From Atrina japonica (taxonomy: Eukaryota; Mollusca; Bivalvia; Pterioida; Pinnidae): a stretch of DNA of 64,000 nucleotides. The stretch is taken from assembly GCA_030159075.1 (NCBI GenBank), contig BROG01000406.1, positions 384,001-448,000 on the forward strand, read 5' to 3'. Below the pieces are notes generated by a model that worked only from the letters and a program-made list of their open reading frames with translations, was not told the DNA's origin and searched no databases. Positions 27,501-42,200 of this stretch are shown piece after piece. Numbering within the stretch: the stretch's first letter is position 1; each line of letters opens with the position of its first letter. A program made the translations under genes and the position numbers.

Positions 27501-30122
27501 ATTAACATGATTAACCAGATACAATATTAAGATGTCAATGTCTTTTAAATAAATCAGAAAAAAGGATAATGTGTGTTTGATATCATTTGCCACATCCATG
27601 GATAAAGCAATTCACGATGAATGCTAGGTTGCTTATATCAAGTCAAGAAAACAAATTTATCATGCAATAGTTTTGTCTCTTGAAAATATTTTGATGGTAT
27701 GGATAAAAGAATATTTGTTTGTGAATTTTAATGCAACATCTGATTTTTTAGAATCAGAAAATAGGATTGGCAAGTTTTTAACCTGATTGTAATTTCTTAA
27801 CATCCCAATTCCTCCCTTTTTTTGAAAAAAAATATCATGGAATAGAACTTCTAATTTAAATAATGCATGGAACACATCAAGCCATGAACAATATGACTCA
27901 GTAGGATCCTGCACTACAAAATTAGAAATGGAAATAAAAATATAATAAATCATAACTGAAAAAAAAAAATATATAATAACACAGATCTAACCGATACTCT
28001 TACCGATAGGGAAAATTGTACATTTTATTTGGAATAATTTTAATCCAATTTTTTGATAAATAAAATTGGGAAACTTTCTCCATGGGAAACAGCTGAATTT
28101 AGAAGGTAATTAAATGAAAACAATATAATTGTATAAGTCAATGTACATTATTGTCAGAGTGAGCATTATAGAATTTAGTGAGGAACCTTAAAACAAAGAT
28201 TTGATTTGTTGTTACCTACTGAATTAACAAAAATAAATAGCACAGGTAAGACTTCATAACAGTGCCTTTTTATCTACAAAAGTATACATTAGATTGGGGT
28301 TTTCTAAATGATCTCATAAAAATGATAAAACAAAATTCAGCTGAAACCTAAAACAATGATAAACAATTTGAAAGACTAATGGCAATATTGACAAACCGTA
28401 GATAGCATTATGGGGAACCTGATCAAGATGATCAATGAATATCTTTCGTCCCTGTCGCTTGTGTCTAAACCATACTTTCATGTACCTGAAAATAGAAATA
28501 GAATATATCAACAAAAATATCTGGACATGTAGGCACATTAAAGTCAATAACAATAATGTACATGTATAGTACAATTTCATTAACAAAAAATCAAGAAAAC
28601 TACAGACTGTCACTGAGACAGTGACTGAACAAAATCTTGTAAGTATCTGATATTGTTATGATTTTCATTGTACATTTAACTATGTAATGAGGTATTTTAT
28701 ACGTGGCAAAGTTCAGTCCTGTTTAAGTTTTTTTTGTTTTCATCCTTAAATCTGTGAGAGGGTTAATTTAAAATTATGGTGAAAATTTTGAACTAACTAA
28801 TGGAAGCATAGGCAAACATGTACATGCCATGTGACTATGATAACAATTAAGTTGGATACATGTACATCATACCGGCTTACCTATCAGTTATATTTTTTAA
28901 ATTCATACAGTACTTCATTTACATGTACATTACTACATATCTCTGACAAAAATAAATTTAGGCCAAATACAAAAGTAAGGAATGGCAAAGATGTTTTTTG
29001 GTGCAATTGGTGAAGATGCCATGGGGCAAACATTTCCAGGTAAATTTTATGTACATGTCTATACAGTATTTTGTTAGATTCATGTGACTCAAGTTTGTTA
29101 ATACCACAAATTATCTTTACTTTTGCAGAAATTTTATGTTTGCCAAAGGGCAGTTAGTCAACATCTTTTAATCAAGACTACATCTGTCAAAATCATCAAG
29201 TGTGAATTAATATTCAGTGAAACTTGTATATAAAGCAGCTCTCTACAATGCGACCAAATCACTCACAAATGCGACCATAGTTTAGGTTTTGGCGAGTCTT
29301 TATTCTAATTCAGTCGCCACACTGCGACCAGTTTTACCAGAGCTGGAAATCAAAAGTTTGTCCATTATAATTGTGAAATTACATTATCGAAATCATGATC
29401 TGTTATGCCTTTACAACAACCAATTTCACTATTCAGTTTCGATAAACTAGAGCGTCTAACTCACGTTAATCACTGTATAAAAACACGTATGCTGTCATGT
29501 TTTCGACTTGAAATTTTCAAAACAGAACATAATGACATTTTCTTTTCTCAGTAGATTTCAACAGAAGCATCTACCTCTTCAATGGACTCTAGCAAATTTA
29601 AACGTAGTTAGTGTTACAGGAATACTGGAACCGAGTTATGGTTAGTGTTTGATGAGGAAGGTGGGCAGACCACAGACACAGCTGAAATTGGAAATTTTAT
29701 CTGTAAATTAAAATCAAGAGTCAAATACCAGATTGTCAGACAAAAACCTTATAAAGAACTTTATAGCTGTTTGTCTGATGATCAGGTGTTAGACTCTCGA
29801 TTTTAACTTACAGTTAAAATTTCAATTTCTTGTGGGCAGACACTGTGTTTTGTAAATTCTATCGAAAAGAAACCGGCGTTATAAATTCAAAAACAGAGTT
29901 TAAGTGTGCCTCAATATTAAAGCAACAAATATGAAAAATATAGGCATATGAACACATCCATATTTATTAAAAAAATGAACAACAGTTAATCATCCTGTTT
30001 TAAATGGAATAAAACAATAAAAAGTCATGTCAACTTAAAAAATTGATGATTTATTTCATTTCATCCAGCAGATTTTTTTTTAACAAAAACACATTCTCAT
30101 TACATATATCAGGTTATAGATT

Positions 30123-30210
<88 letters not shown>

Positions 30211-33200
30211 CATATTGGCGAGTAAAAGTTTCTGGCAGGCTAGTAAAATTTTGGCTCACTAGACAAATGAAAACCAAATTTTTTAGTGTTGTAGAGCCCT
30301 GTAAAGACCCCTTTAGGGAGACAACAAAACTAGTCTTCATAGGGGTCGGTCTTAATGTAGAGGTTGATTTGTACATATATGGTACTATTGGGGACAGCAA
30401 AATTATCTTTATGACCAGGACCCAGTTGTTCATTTATTGGTTAAGTTTAACTACCTGTTAAACATAACCCTGGTTTAAATATTGTACATGTATCCGAGGA
30501 TTATATAACTTAGGATTGAATTTTGATAACAGCTTTAGTCTTTTAGTCATTTTGAAATTATAGCCCTTAATTGGTTAAAATATGTAAATTTTCTCAACAA
30601 CAAAAATTTCAAATAACTAAGAAACTGGTTATTATATCATTCACCATCCTAGTTCTAAAGTACAACATTAACATATTGAAGAGATACATGTAGATTTACT
30701 GAGTAAAAATCTGATGTCAAAATTCATTAGATGTACATCAGTATGCTTTCTTTTAAGTTGTACATGTACTTATGTCAACATACAATGTATGAAGCATGTA
30801 CATGATACATGTACATCATAAGTATGTGATCGTGATGGATGTTAGAATCTAACATGTAAATCAGTAAAAAAAAATATACCATTAAAATACACATGTACAA
30901 TTATTCTAAATTTTCACTGTTATCAGTGAGAGTATTTAATTTTTTAAAAAGGGTGACAATTTTACAGATACATGTAGATTATCGATATCACGTCAGTCTT
31001 CACGCTTCACTGACTGTCACATCTCTCCTGTTAAGATGAGAGGTACAGGAAAGTGTTAACTCACAGTATATTTTGATTTGCTGCAGGCTGCCATACATTA
31101 TTCTACATGTATGATGAAAAGATCTGTGACTTTGAGTTTGAGTTTCTTATTATTTACAAAAGGCTTGATCCCAAAAAATCTGTGAAAAATTACAAAAAAT
31201 TTAGCAGTGCTGTATATTTAAACTTTGATAATTTTCAATATGCAGTGAAGCAGATAATTAATTCACCACACTGACATGTACATGTACCCACATGAACTTT
31301 GTATTATCATTGCCTTTCATAGGTAAAATATTTACTTGCACATTTATATTTGGTTCCTTAACAATGAAAAATTTAAAGTTTCAAATTTTAAATTATCTAT
31401 GCAAGATGGCTTTTGACACTTCAAATGTGAAATTATTTACTAGGTACAAATGCAGATTGACACGCTGTTTAATTTCCACTCTCTGCTATCAAAAGGCTGT
31501 AAATCTTGAAAAGAAATCTTACAATATAGAAGTATGACTGAAACATTTCCAAAGCTACTATACTATAGTCTCATTCACTTTCTCCATTAAAAGTCATTTT
31601 CCAAAAACATTTACCAATGAGGTATTTAACTACTGTATTACCAAACGTCATGCAGACTAAGTTAATGGTAACATTGGAACTGCTTATTATGTTCTAAATA
31701 TTTGACGCCATAATTTAACTGTTATGTCATTTTGCAGGAAAGATGTTGCCCTACTGAGACAGGATAGATTCTTGACAGTACATAGAATAATCGAAATGTC
31801 ACACATTCACCGAAATGACAGGGTATTAACTGAAATAACACTGCAATACACCAAACGACACTTATTTAATAAATATTTGATTATTTTCTAATACTGGATG
31901 TCATAATAAACTTAAGTTATAAAGTTTACTATCATTATTTTGGTTTCCAAAAATAAATATCAGCATGAATATCCTCTTTCCATTTCTAAATGGAATAGAA
32001 TGCAAATTGATGCTATCACCTGTGATTCTCGTTAATGATTCTCATTTCTTTACAATTTAATTATGGTATCCAGGGCTCGACATTAACTTTTGTCCAATTG
32101 TCCATGTCCATGTGAAAATCAAGTAAACCTTCCTAAGCACTTGTCTAAGAGGACAAGTTAAAAAATCAACAATATTCATAATCTCTGTGATTTCAAACCT
32201 CAGTCAAATTGATGTGTATCTATTTAATTTCTTAACCAAAAGTGAAGATTGATTTACTCAGATAAACATCATTAAAGTTTAATCTTCATAAACATAGATA
32301 GACATTGACTTCTGATGGAATTATAATAAAGTAGGTGCAGATGTAGAGTCATAAGGTCTTCCGAAAAATAATCACTAAAATGCTTATCCCATACATGTAT
32401 ATGAGAAATTATTAGCTTTTAAGTCTACATTGACCCTGACTTGATAAGAGATTTGCTCTGTTATCTGCTTATCATAAAAAATAAGTTTGATAATTTAATG
32501 GTTGATGGCTGATGAACATAATTCATAAACAAAATAATACTGAAAACTGAGTTGCACAAACAAATGAAATAATGATAGACAAATAGATCAAACTACTGAC
32601 AATAAGGTTCTGTGAATTTTAACTATATTATAACAGAGTAGTTTTAAAAGTTCTAGACATTATCGTAAACGTAGTTTGTGAATACACATACTTTTTGTGT
32701 CTTGTTTAGTTTGTGGCAACATCTCTAGCATTTTTGTTGCTTTTATTTTTCGTTGTTTGAGGAATATTATCCTATTTATTGGACGGATTTTTAAATATTT
32801 TTTTTACTAAAAAATATATATTTTTTTAATCCTGTGTCGCCTATGAATTTTTTCTTTTAATTCAGGACAATTGGATTTGGGTCGCCTATGTTAACTTGTC
32901 TTTTCTTTGTAAGAGAGTAATGTAACAGACAACCTTTTTCCAAGGATTTGATTTCCCGGATGTCACGACGTTTGTTATTTATATACGTGGATATATATAA
33001 ATACTGTGTGTGTGTTTGTTTGTACGCGTTAATGGTTTTTTCAATTTTATCTGTGCCTATAGACGACACGCTCCCGTGCTCGCCAGGTAAAAACTAAACC
33101 GCACGAGTGTGTCCGGGGGCAGTTGCTAGTAAATATTGAAAAGGCGTTAAGAAAAGTCTGAAGTTATTAAAAAAAAGGACATGAGTTTACAGAAGCTATG

Positions 33201-36200
33201 CGTTGGCGACGAGAATAATAATCTGACGTTACAGGTGGGATCGGCGCGTCGATTGGCGTCGGAGATCGTGTCTTTCCGGACCCTTCTTATCATAAAGAAA
33301 ATGTTAAGGATTATCCCAAACCCTGGATCCTACGGTGAATTGGTTTAATAAAGATTACTTTGATCGATGTAACGACCGGTTCAAGGCTGGAGAAGATTGG
33401 GATACGTGGCATGGGTCTGGTACGAATGTGTGAATCATGGCACCGACTCGGGGAAGTAAACAAGTGTCGATTGGGAAAAAAATCCGGCTATGGTTTATAG
33501 TCGCCCCTGATCCCGAAGTAGACAGGTAGTGCCTAGTAGCTCAAAGCATATAAATTAATTTCACTCGACGAACTTATAGTCGGTCGGACCAATTGTTTCA
33601 AGATCAGTTTAGTGTTTGCGTTGCGACAGGTCGTGTTTGAGACGTTTCCTTTCCCTGTTATTTCGAATTTGTCTTTTGGTGAAGAAGAGCACCACCCAAT
33701 ACCTTTGGATGCGCTGTTTATTCCAGACGGATTGATTGGCGTGTCGTCCCGAAAACGCCAGCATGGACAGGGCATCGGCTTTCTTCTTGATAGCCCACGT
33801 CAGCGTGCCCTTGTACACTTCGTAAAAGTGGTCTTCATTCTTTTCTTATTAATGATCCAGGTGTTGGTGATGAAATGATCAGACGTCTCTGTTATTTTTT
33901 CTTCTTCCCGCAAAAAGCAACAATTTTTCTTACGACGCTCTTGAAACGTATGTTGATCGAAGATGTAAATGGATATCGGTTTCTGGCGTTTTAGCTCTGA
34001 TGTTTTGTAACTTGCGACCCGTGCCGTGGAGATGGTTTTCGGGAGTCGTTGATCGAAACTTTGAGAGTCATATCGCTCAGCTCGACACGTGACGATTTCG
34101 CGATTTAAAACCTGTATGGCTTACGATGGTTATTTCAGTGTCATTTTGAAGAGAAAGAGTGTAAGTGTTATTCTGATAATTGTCGATTTACTTCATCGTC
34201 TTACGTGAAATATAGACGTGTCACTCTGTCTGATTTCGTTTTTTCCATTGATCATCGACTCTGATGATGAACACCGCACCCGATCTCGTAGTATTCGTTA
34301 CTATCGAGAGGCATTGCATAGTTGATGGGTTTTGCTCTTAGTTTGTTGAGATCGTCGCTCTGTATTCCCTGATTTTTCCCTGCAATGCTCGAAGGATTGT
34401 GGGTAATGGAGACCTTTTGGCGTATACCCTTCACGCCGAAGGGTGTGCGCAATATTCCTATTAGGATCGAGAATATGTCCGTAATTCATCATCTTTTTTC
34501 TATTACGTAATAAAAAAATTTAAAGCGTTTTAAAAAAATATGGCGGAAAAACCGGTTTACATTCGATAAAGGTACCGTCGAACAACCACCCGCGGAAGGA
34601 TCAACTCGAGCGTTTTGAACACCCAACGTCTCGTGGATGAATGGAAAAAAGCAACGGTGGTAGCGTGTGGGAGGGTAAGGAGATTTTTATTAAACGGTAA
34701 ACGTAATCCTAAGAATTTTGTAAAAGCCAGGACGCGTTTCTCGATGTTAATGAGGTTGTAGAAAATATAGAATTGATGTGTTTTTTCAAGGAATTGCCCA
34801 TAGAGAGAACTGTTGGGTTTAGATAAGAGTCTGAGAAAAAAAATCAAAATATAAAAAAAACCCCTGCGAACCATTCGCGGTTCTCTGCGCGTCCAAGAAG
34901 CCAAGAGAGTGGAGACGGAACGCATGTTGTCGCAGTGGCAGGAAGATCTGGAAAGGAATCCCGACGAATGCCATGACGATAGGTTTCTTGGTCGGAATTG
35001 CTCCTTCCCGGGACGAGCACGCCACCACCCCACACCACCCTCCAAACCTCCCCCACAAGGAGGGAGGAGTGAAAGAATGGATCAAGAAACAGCTGGACGC
35101 GATTAGTTCATGTTAACGAAACTCGACGAAGAATAGAGCCAAGACGGCCGTCTTCTGATACGGCGGCTTTGTCCTGATGTGATCTCTACGGGAGGAGGTT
35201 TATCCCTCGCGAACGTTTTCGCGTTGAGGTCGACGTTCGTTCCGGGTGTCCGTGGTGTCGGGAGCGATCAAGATCTCGTTATTGTAGTCGGCGATGTTCT
35301 TGCCGAGCTCCATGTTGCTGGGCAGCAGTCAGACAGTCTTCGTAGCGCGAGATGTCGGCGGGTAGGAGGTCGAGCGGTCGATCGGTTGATGGCGTCCTCG
35401 ACGTTGACCAGGAACTGCTTCTGGGCGTCCAGCGACGTGGCAACCGGCGTCCACGATCGAGGCCCTCGTCTCCCCCTGCGAGCCCAGGATCGCCCAGGCG
35501 AAGACCCGGATGGATGCGTCCAGTCTGGCCAGACCCGGAAGCGTGAAGCCCTCCGGTCGGTTCGCGATGAATATGGAGCACTTCGTGTTATATTTCCCGA
35601 AGATGGTCCCCTTGATCTTCCAGTCCGCGTCGACTGGCACCCCGAATTCGCGACAGATCCGCTGGTACGCCGACGCGTCGACGTTGTTCGTGAAGTGCTC
35701 GAAGTCGGCGTCGCTGGGTAAGGGGGCGGCGATCTCCTGCAGGATTCTTCTGATCTGATAATAGATGTGGAACCGGAAGAACGACTTGGACAGGTGGTCG
35801 TTTCCCATGTCCAGCGTCACGCCGCATCCGGTCGTGGCGCACCACACCGCGAAATTCAGCTGGTTCTGCCAGAATCCCTCGATGGGATATTCTAGGGCAT
35901 CGACGAGAACGCGTATCTCCACGGCACCATCGTCCCGAGCAACAGCATCAACCTGCAGCCGGTGGAACTCGTCAACGTCCATCTCGACGAGTTGGATGAG
36001 GGCGGGAGAGACGGCAAGGCGACGGACATCCTCGCGTCCCTACCCTGTCCCACGTGAAATTTTCCGAGTTGTACGAAAAAGATATAGTCAAGCCGTGTTC
36101 CTGTCTTTGAGACGGGATCGCATCAGAAATTCTAAAAATAAAAAAGGAAAATGTCTTTGGAAAGGGAAGAACTGGGGGAGGACCTGAACGAGAGACTCTT

Positions 36201-39200
36201 CAAAGACCTCAACGACGCCAAAAGAGGAGATCACCGCGTTGGCCAAAAAAACCGTCGCATCATGAACACCTTCCAATTTTTGACGTAAAAAAAACTTTTT
36301 AATTAAAAACAAAAGATGAGTAACAACAACAAAGAGGTATTGTATCCGACGTTAGAACCCGATCCGCAAGAGTATCGTCTCCGACGGATCGGCGAGATCG
36401 AGCAGACGTTCAGACGAGAGAGATCGAGACGCGGAAGAGAGCGTGCACAAGAAGTACAAACGGTTAATCAACACCGCGGACGGGGTAGACGGAGCATTGA
36501 TCACGGGGAGTGTAGTGTGCGGAGGTTGGGATTCGCCCTCCCCATCGTGGGATTACCCTTACAGATCGTGGCCGTCACCGTGGGCTCCGTGGGACTGGTC
36601 TTGAAGGGCATCCGGCGTCTGTTGTTGAAGAAATCGGAGAAAAACATCTCAAAATCGTCAAACTTCTGGTGAGTCGCGCACTGGAAGAACGGGAAGATCT
36701 CGGCGGAGGAATTCGCCACCGTGTCTCACGAACTGACCAAGTATCGCGAGATGAAGGACAAGCTATACGCCAAATACAAAGCCGACGACGGGGTTAAAAA
36801 AGTCTCCGAACAAGAGACGAACGATCTGCGCGAACAGCTGCGTGCCCTTCTGGGCGAGAAAATCGTCTTCTCGTTAAATTGTAGCATTATAAAACTAAAG
36901 TCGCGATACTCTATCTATTACGTTTAGAACGTTATCATCGAACGGAACGATGGTTGAGACGACTTTTGCAAAAGATTTGAAAATGGCATAAAGAAAATTT
37001 ATTCGTTATTAAAAAAAACATGGCATTCGTGACAGTCGAGAACTTTGACGTGAACAATTTAAGGGCGGGGGTGCTCATTACGTCGATAAGAAAGGGAACC
37101 ATGATGAACAAGATGAACGACAAGGAACTGGACAATCTAAATCGTCTACTCAACGCGCGACTCGGCATGCGCATGAGTAAATCGATCGCCTAGTTGAAAT
37201 AAACTAAAAATTCTATTTAAAAAAAATGGCAACGATCGCGATGATGATAGGAGGCGCGGCAGTCAATGCTCTCGCCTTCTCGGGATCACAATTTCTATTC
37301 TCGAATCACGAAGAACAGAAGAGGCACGACGAAGCGATGGAAAAACTGACCGCGGCTAGAGATCGGTGGAATCACGAACGCACGAAGCGATTAGATTTTT
37401 CTCAACGAAAGACTCAGGAAAGAAGGACATCCCTGTACACCTACAAAGAAGTGGATGCCGCCATGCGACTCTACTCGCAGATGACGGAAGAAGCGGCGAT
37501 GCCGCCCGAAACCGAAGTTGAGCGATTTCTATCAACCCTCGAAGAAGAACAAAAAGACAAGGAACTCCTCTTCGTGATCGTGGGAACAGGACTCGTGTTC
37601 TACGGCGTTAAAAAATACGTCGCCTAAAGTAAAAAAAATGGAAGAGATCTATCACAAACACTATTGGAAGGGAAAGGTCGCCATCGGGAAATTGGCCAAA
37701 GCGGCCAAAGTCAGCGAGAAGGAAGCGTTGGAATTCCTGAAAAAACAAGACGTGTGGCAAATCTACCTACCGGCTCCCAAGAAGATCGTGAGACCTCGAT
37801 TCGAAGACGCGAAAGAAAACGACACTCACCAGGCTGACCTGTTGTTTTTACCCGCACGACAAGGTGGACGGGAAAACGTACAAATAATACGCGCTGACGT
37901 TAGTCGACGTGGGCAACCGCGCTACAAAGAAGCGGAACCGCTGACGACCAAAGACAGTCTAGTCCCTTTGCGAAAGTAAGATATCTATATCAACCGGGCG
38001 AATTGGAAGGCGGCGGGCGCAGGAGGGCCACCGATCCCATCTGGAGCGTCGACAAACACGACATAGACAGGCATTTCAGAATGCAAGGCATCGACCTGTA
38101 TCAGCTCAAGGAACCGGCGCCTCAGAGAACGTTCGTCCGAGAGGAATTATTGGTCGTTTAAAAAAATTTATTAATAATAAATTTTTTAATACCCGTAGGG
38201 TAACGTGTCGTACCCTTCCTTCATCACCCGTTTATCGTAACACAACGTAAACTCTTTCTCCTGATATCGATTCACGACACGTTTGGTTGCGGAATCTCTC
38301 GTGATGGCGTTTTCTCGAACGGATCGTAATCCTCTTACGCGTTTCTTTAACGACGTCGGTCATCGAACGCTTCTCGTTTTTGATGTAGAGAGAATTTTCG
38401 TAATTCAGACTAAATCCTTTGACCTTACACACCTTTTTACCCGCGTTCGTTTCGTACGAATAAGATTTGGGGCCGGTGGCGCACCACGACGTGATGAAAT
38501 CGCCGCCTAACTCGTCCGTTCAAATCGCCCAAGTCATCGCCCGTGTCGATCGAGACCCCGTCGTCGCGATCGACGTACCACACGCTATCGGTATCGAATC
38601 CCAACACTCTATCGTCGAGTCTGTCCAACACGTCTCGTATAACATGGTTCTGCGTGAGCCGTCGTAAAACACGCTATGAAGATATTGACGTTCATGGCCT
38701 GATCGACGAATTGCCCTTTGAGATCGTAAGTCATCTGGACCATGTCGTCGTTGATGAACTGAATGTTGAGATTGTCTATCGTGTCGTCCAACAACAGTTT
38801 GTAAAAAATGTGCCGGTTCGCTCACGTATTCGGTCTGTTTCATGTTGACCTTTGACCCTTTGACCGAACTTGCCCCAGAGAGAGAGTTGAGGACATAATT
38901 TAGAGATGGCGCGCATGCCGGGATTATACCTCTATTTCACCCAAGTCGATCCCCAAACGTTCTCTGACCATGTCTTTATAACGTTCTTTTCCGACTCGTA
39001 AGTGGTGTCCGGGCCAAACCTTCAAAGCGGAACTTTCCATCTTGATCTTCATAAACTTCTTGACGTAGCCTCTAAAGAGGTCCGCGTCCTCGGTGGTGTA
39101 GAGAAAATCCCAAACTTCGTAAATCTTCTCTATCTCGTACCCCTTATCCAAGGCCTTGAATAGCTCGGGAGTACACCACGTGCCCGCGAACGACCTCTGC

Positions 39201-42200
39201 TCGTCGGTGTGTTCGCACGGTTTCTGTGACCGTCGTTCGGGACGCACGTCTTACACAGCGGGAACAAGAGCTTTTCGGCATTTCCACATTTCATCTTGAC
39301 GGGTAGGACGGGATGATATAATTTCCCGGGGCGGCACGACTTTACATTTGACGAAACCCCGTCCAAGTTCGATCGACGCGCTCGGGATTAACTATTTTGG
39401 TGGGGTGACCGACAGGGTAGGTCTTATAAAACTGGACCGTCGGGTACAGACTGACAAAGTCGACGTATCGTCCCTTTTCTCTACCGTCGAAGTCGTACAG
39501 CAACTTGGTCACGTTGGTCCTACCGCCGAAAAAGGCATCTCGCGGGTCTAACGACGTCACGATCTCTTTAACGGTCATGTCTTTCGCATCGCATTCCCAG
39601 ACCTCGACGAACGCGTAACCGGCCCTTCGTATCTTCTCGTTTTTCGCGGAGGTTCGTTTTCTGAGCGTGTCCATCTCGAATTGGTTCTTGTTATTGACGG
39701 TGTTTCGAGCGTAACACTTTTTACACCCGTGCCAGAAACATCCTTGAAATTCGTAAACCGTCCTCGTGTCTTCGCAGTACCCGTCGACTTTACCGATGTC
39801 GTCGGGCAGAGTCACCTCGCCGCCGTTCAAACGCGTGTCGTATGACGACGCCGTCTCTCTCGGCCACGTGATCCAGCCAAGAAATGGATTTCGCGCTGTA
39901 CGTATCGCGAACGACGTTATCGTTATGGACGGCTATCATCTTTTCGGGCATGTAATTACTCCTGTAAACGGTCAAATGCACACCGGACAAATATCACCTA
40001 TCGTCACGTACTGTAAAGGATCTATGTTTTCCACAACGCGATAAAGTCTTCCCTGAATTTCAACATGGACCGTCGTAATATGTCGACGTCGGACGTGCAG
40101 TACTCCCTCAGTTCTTTCTGGAAATCAAACACGTCGTTCTTTCGCAACTCGTACCACTTTAAAAACTCTTCCCTATTGCGTTTGCTCATGTGATCGACGC
40201 TGTAATGTTTTTACCGGGCAACGTCCCCACGTAACGTTGATGACACGGTTTGTTGAAATAATGAGGGAAATACCCTTTTTTGAGTTCGGTCAGACCAAAC
40301 GTCTTCGGAAAATTCCGCCAGAGCGGATTGGACAAAATTTATGGAATCGATTAAAGCGAGCACCACCGACTTTCATGTACATGATCTTGGTACCGTTGTA
40401 AATGCAGTAGGGTTTCACGTTATGCTCCACGAAATACTTTAACAAAAAACTGCGCGTCGTACGCTTTGCATTGTGGGCGATGAACGTACCGTTTTTTACC
40501 CAAGACAAACTCGCAAAACTCGTCGACGGTAGAAAATTCGTGTTGGCTACCGCCAAAGTCTTGGCACACGATTAGATTCGGTATGTGAACGCCGGTGTCT
40601 TGCGAGGCTTCTATGTCGTAAAAATAATACTCTGTCGTCCGCGTTTTACAACTGTAAAACAGGGTTTCTTTTTTTTGCACTCGGCCGATTTGCATTTTCC
40701 ACCCTTACATTTTTTCTGGACCATGAAACACTTGTGCGTCGTCATGTCGACGTATGCACGACAATTGGAACATTTGGAATGCCCGCATACGTGGGACTTC
40801 AAGTCCTTGGTCACCCGTTCGCACTCTAAACATTTCTGAACAGGTGAACAAACCACGTCCGGTTCGCCGCCTCGCATGCCTCTGACGCGTTTTATGTTCC
40901 TTAAAACAGGTTTCGCCGAAAAACGCTCTGTTACAATCGTCACACAACACTTTCCTTTTCACCCCCCGGGCAATCGTAACCGAAGCACGATAGACACTTT
41001 TTTTGGACATCTGTGACGATCTCGTAACGTATAACCCTTCTTACAAGTATGACAGTAATGGTCTTTACTCAAAAAACCGTTCATCTTCGTAATCACGTCG
41101 AAGTGATTTTTATTCTTGTACAGATAGATCGCGTCGTCGTCACTTCCTTCGGACGTATAGATGATCTCGTTGAACCGTTCGCCGTCCACTACGTTGATCT
41201 GCACACCCAAGTGATCGGCAAACGTTTTCGCGTCTTCCAAGGTACAACCATCATCCCGGACGGGAACGCCCGCTTCTTCGTGAAGTTTTAACGCTTCGGT
41301 CCTTTGTAATTTTACGACTGTCGTTGAAACCGTTTCGAAGCTGGGAATTCGTCCATTTGTCTTTATGTTTGTTGGCCACCGCCGTCACGATGGCGCGTGC
41401 CAGACACGTGACGTCGTCGTTTTTAATCGTGATGATACTTCTCTTCTTCGACGAGGTCTCCTTTGTTACCGGTTCTTTGGATCTCCCCTTTCCCCTCGGC
41501 ATTATCGTAGACTGGACGATTATTTCTACTTCGTCTAAGGACACCTCGTAATATTCTATATACTCTTGCAGTGCTTTGAATAAAATCTTCGGCTAAATCC
41601 CACGAGACGTTAATATATTTCGTACTGAACGGATTCGGGAATTTCGAGTGATTGATGATGAAGATGAGGCGAAATTTATCGCCGTTTTGCAACCCTCTAT
41701 CGTTTATCACCGACCTTACGAGTTGTACAAATAAACGGTCTATATCGATAAACCCGGTCGTCACCCTCAACAGGACCACTCTATACTCGTCGAACCTGTT
41801 TCAAAACTTTAACCTGCGCGTCGAGGAAATTCTGTCGTAACGATAGGTCTGGCCCGTGTAGACACGTTTGGGTTTTAAATATTTTTTTTTTAAATCGTCA
41901 GGAATCGGCAGATCTAATAACGGTTCGATATATTGAGTAGTAATAGATCTCTCGGGCGGAATCGGTAAATCCAATAACCGCTCGGTAGATCGTTGTGCAT
42001 GAGACATGTTTTTTAAATTGAGGTGTAATTACTTATGGCCTTTTCAATATTTACTACACTATATACCGTTGGAGCACCTACCAGGACACACTCGTGCGGT
42101 TAGTTTTACCTGGCGAGCACGAGAGCGTGTCGTCTATACGCACAGATAAAATTGAAAAAAACCATCTAACGCGTACAAACAAAACACACACACAGTATTT

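Larger units (their letters stand above)
16924..28396. other. GBA2 introns 2-7 outside listed repeats
   Basis: 16,924-18,277, 18,646-19,671, 20,444-22,786, 23,137-23,595, 24,822-25,023 and 26,069-27,034 show AT-rich intron with fragments of MITEs. At 21,410-21,540 short TTTTCCC/GGGAAAAA units lead into the poly-C run. 26,204-26,250 has a 25-bp duplication (CCCTTCAGTTGGTTATTTC). No gene seen. Confidence 0.65.
28486..32915. other. GBA2 intron 1, part 3' of the Polinton
   Basis: AT-rich intron with the foldback at 29,660, (TA)n at 30,125, MITE-like pieces near 29,215 and 30,290, and the inverted motif at 31,803. GTCGCCTATG occurs twice (32,836; 32,881) just outside the element. No gene seen. 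Confidence 0.65.

Noticed and set aside
30043..30433. ORFs with YIYIYI runs on both strands
   Set aside because: Translation of a (TA)n microsatellite.
34557..35045. 162-codon minus-strand ORF
   Set aside because: Low-quality composition; plus-strand frames in the same stretch read more like protein and have the A-run start.
35179..35721. 180-codon plus-strand ORF
   Set aside because: Arg/Val-rich shadow of the minus-strand [10 protein letters not shown] gene in GC-rich DNA.
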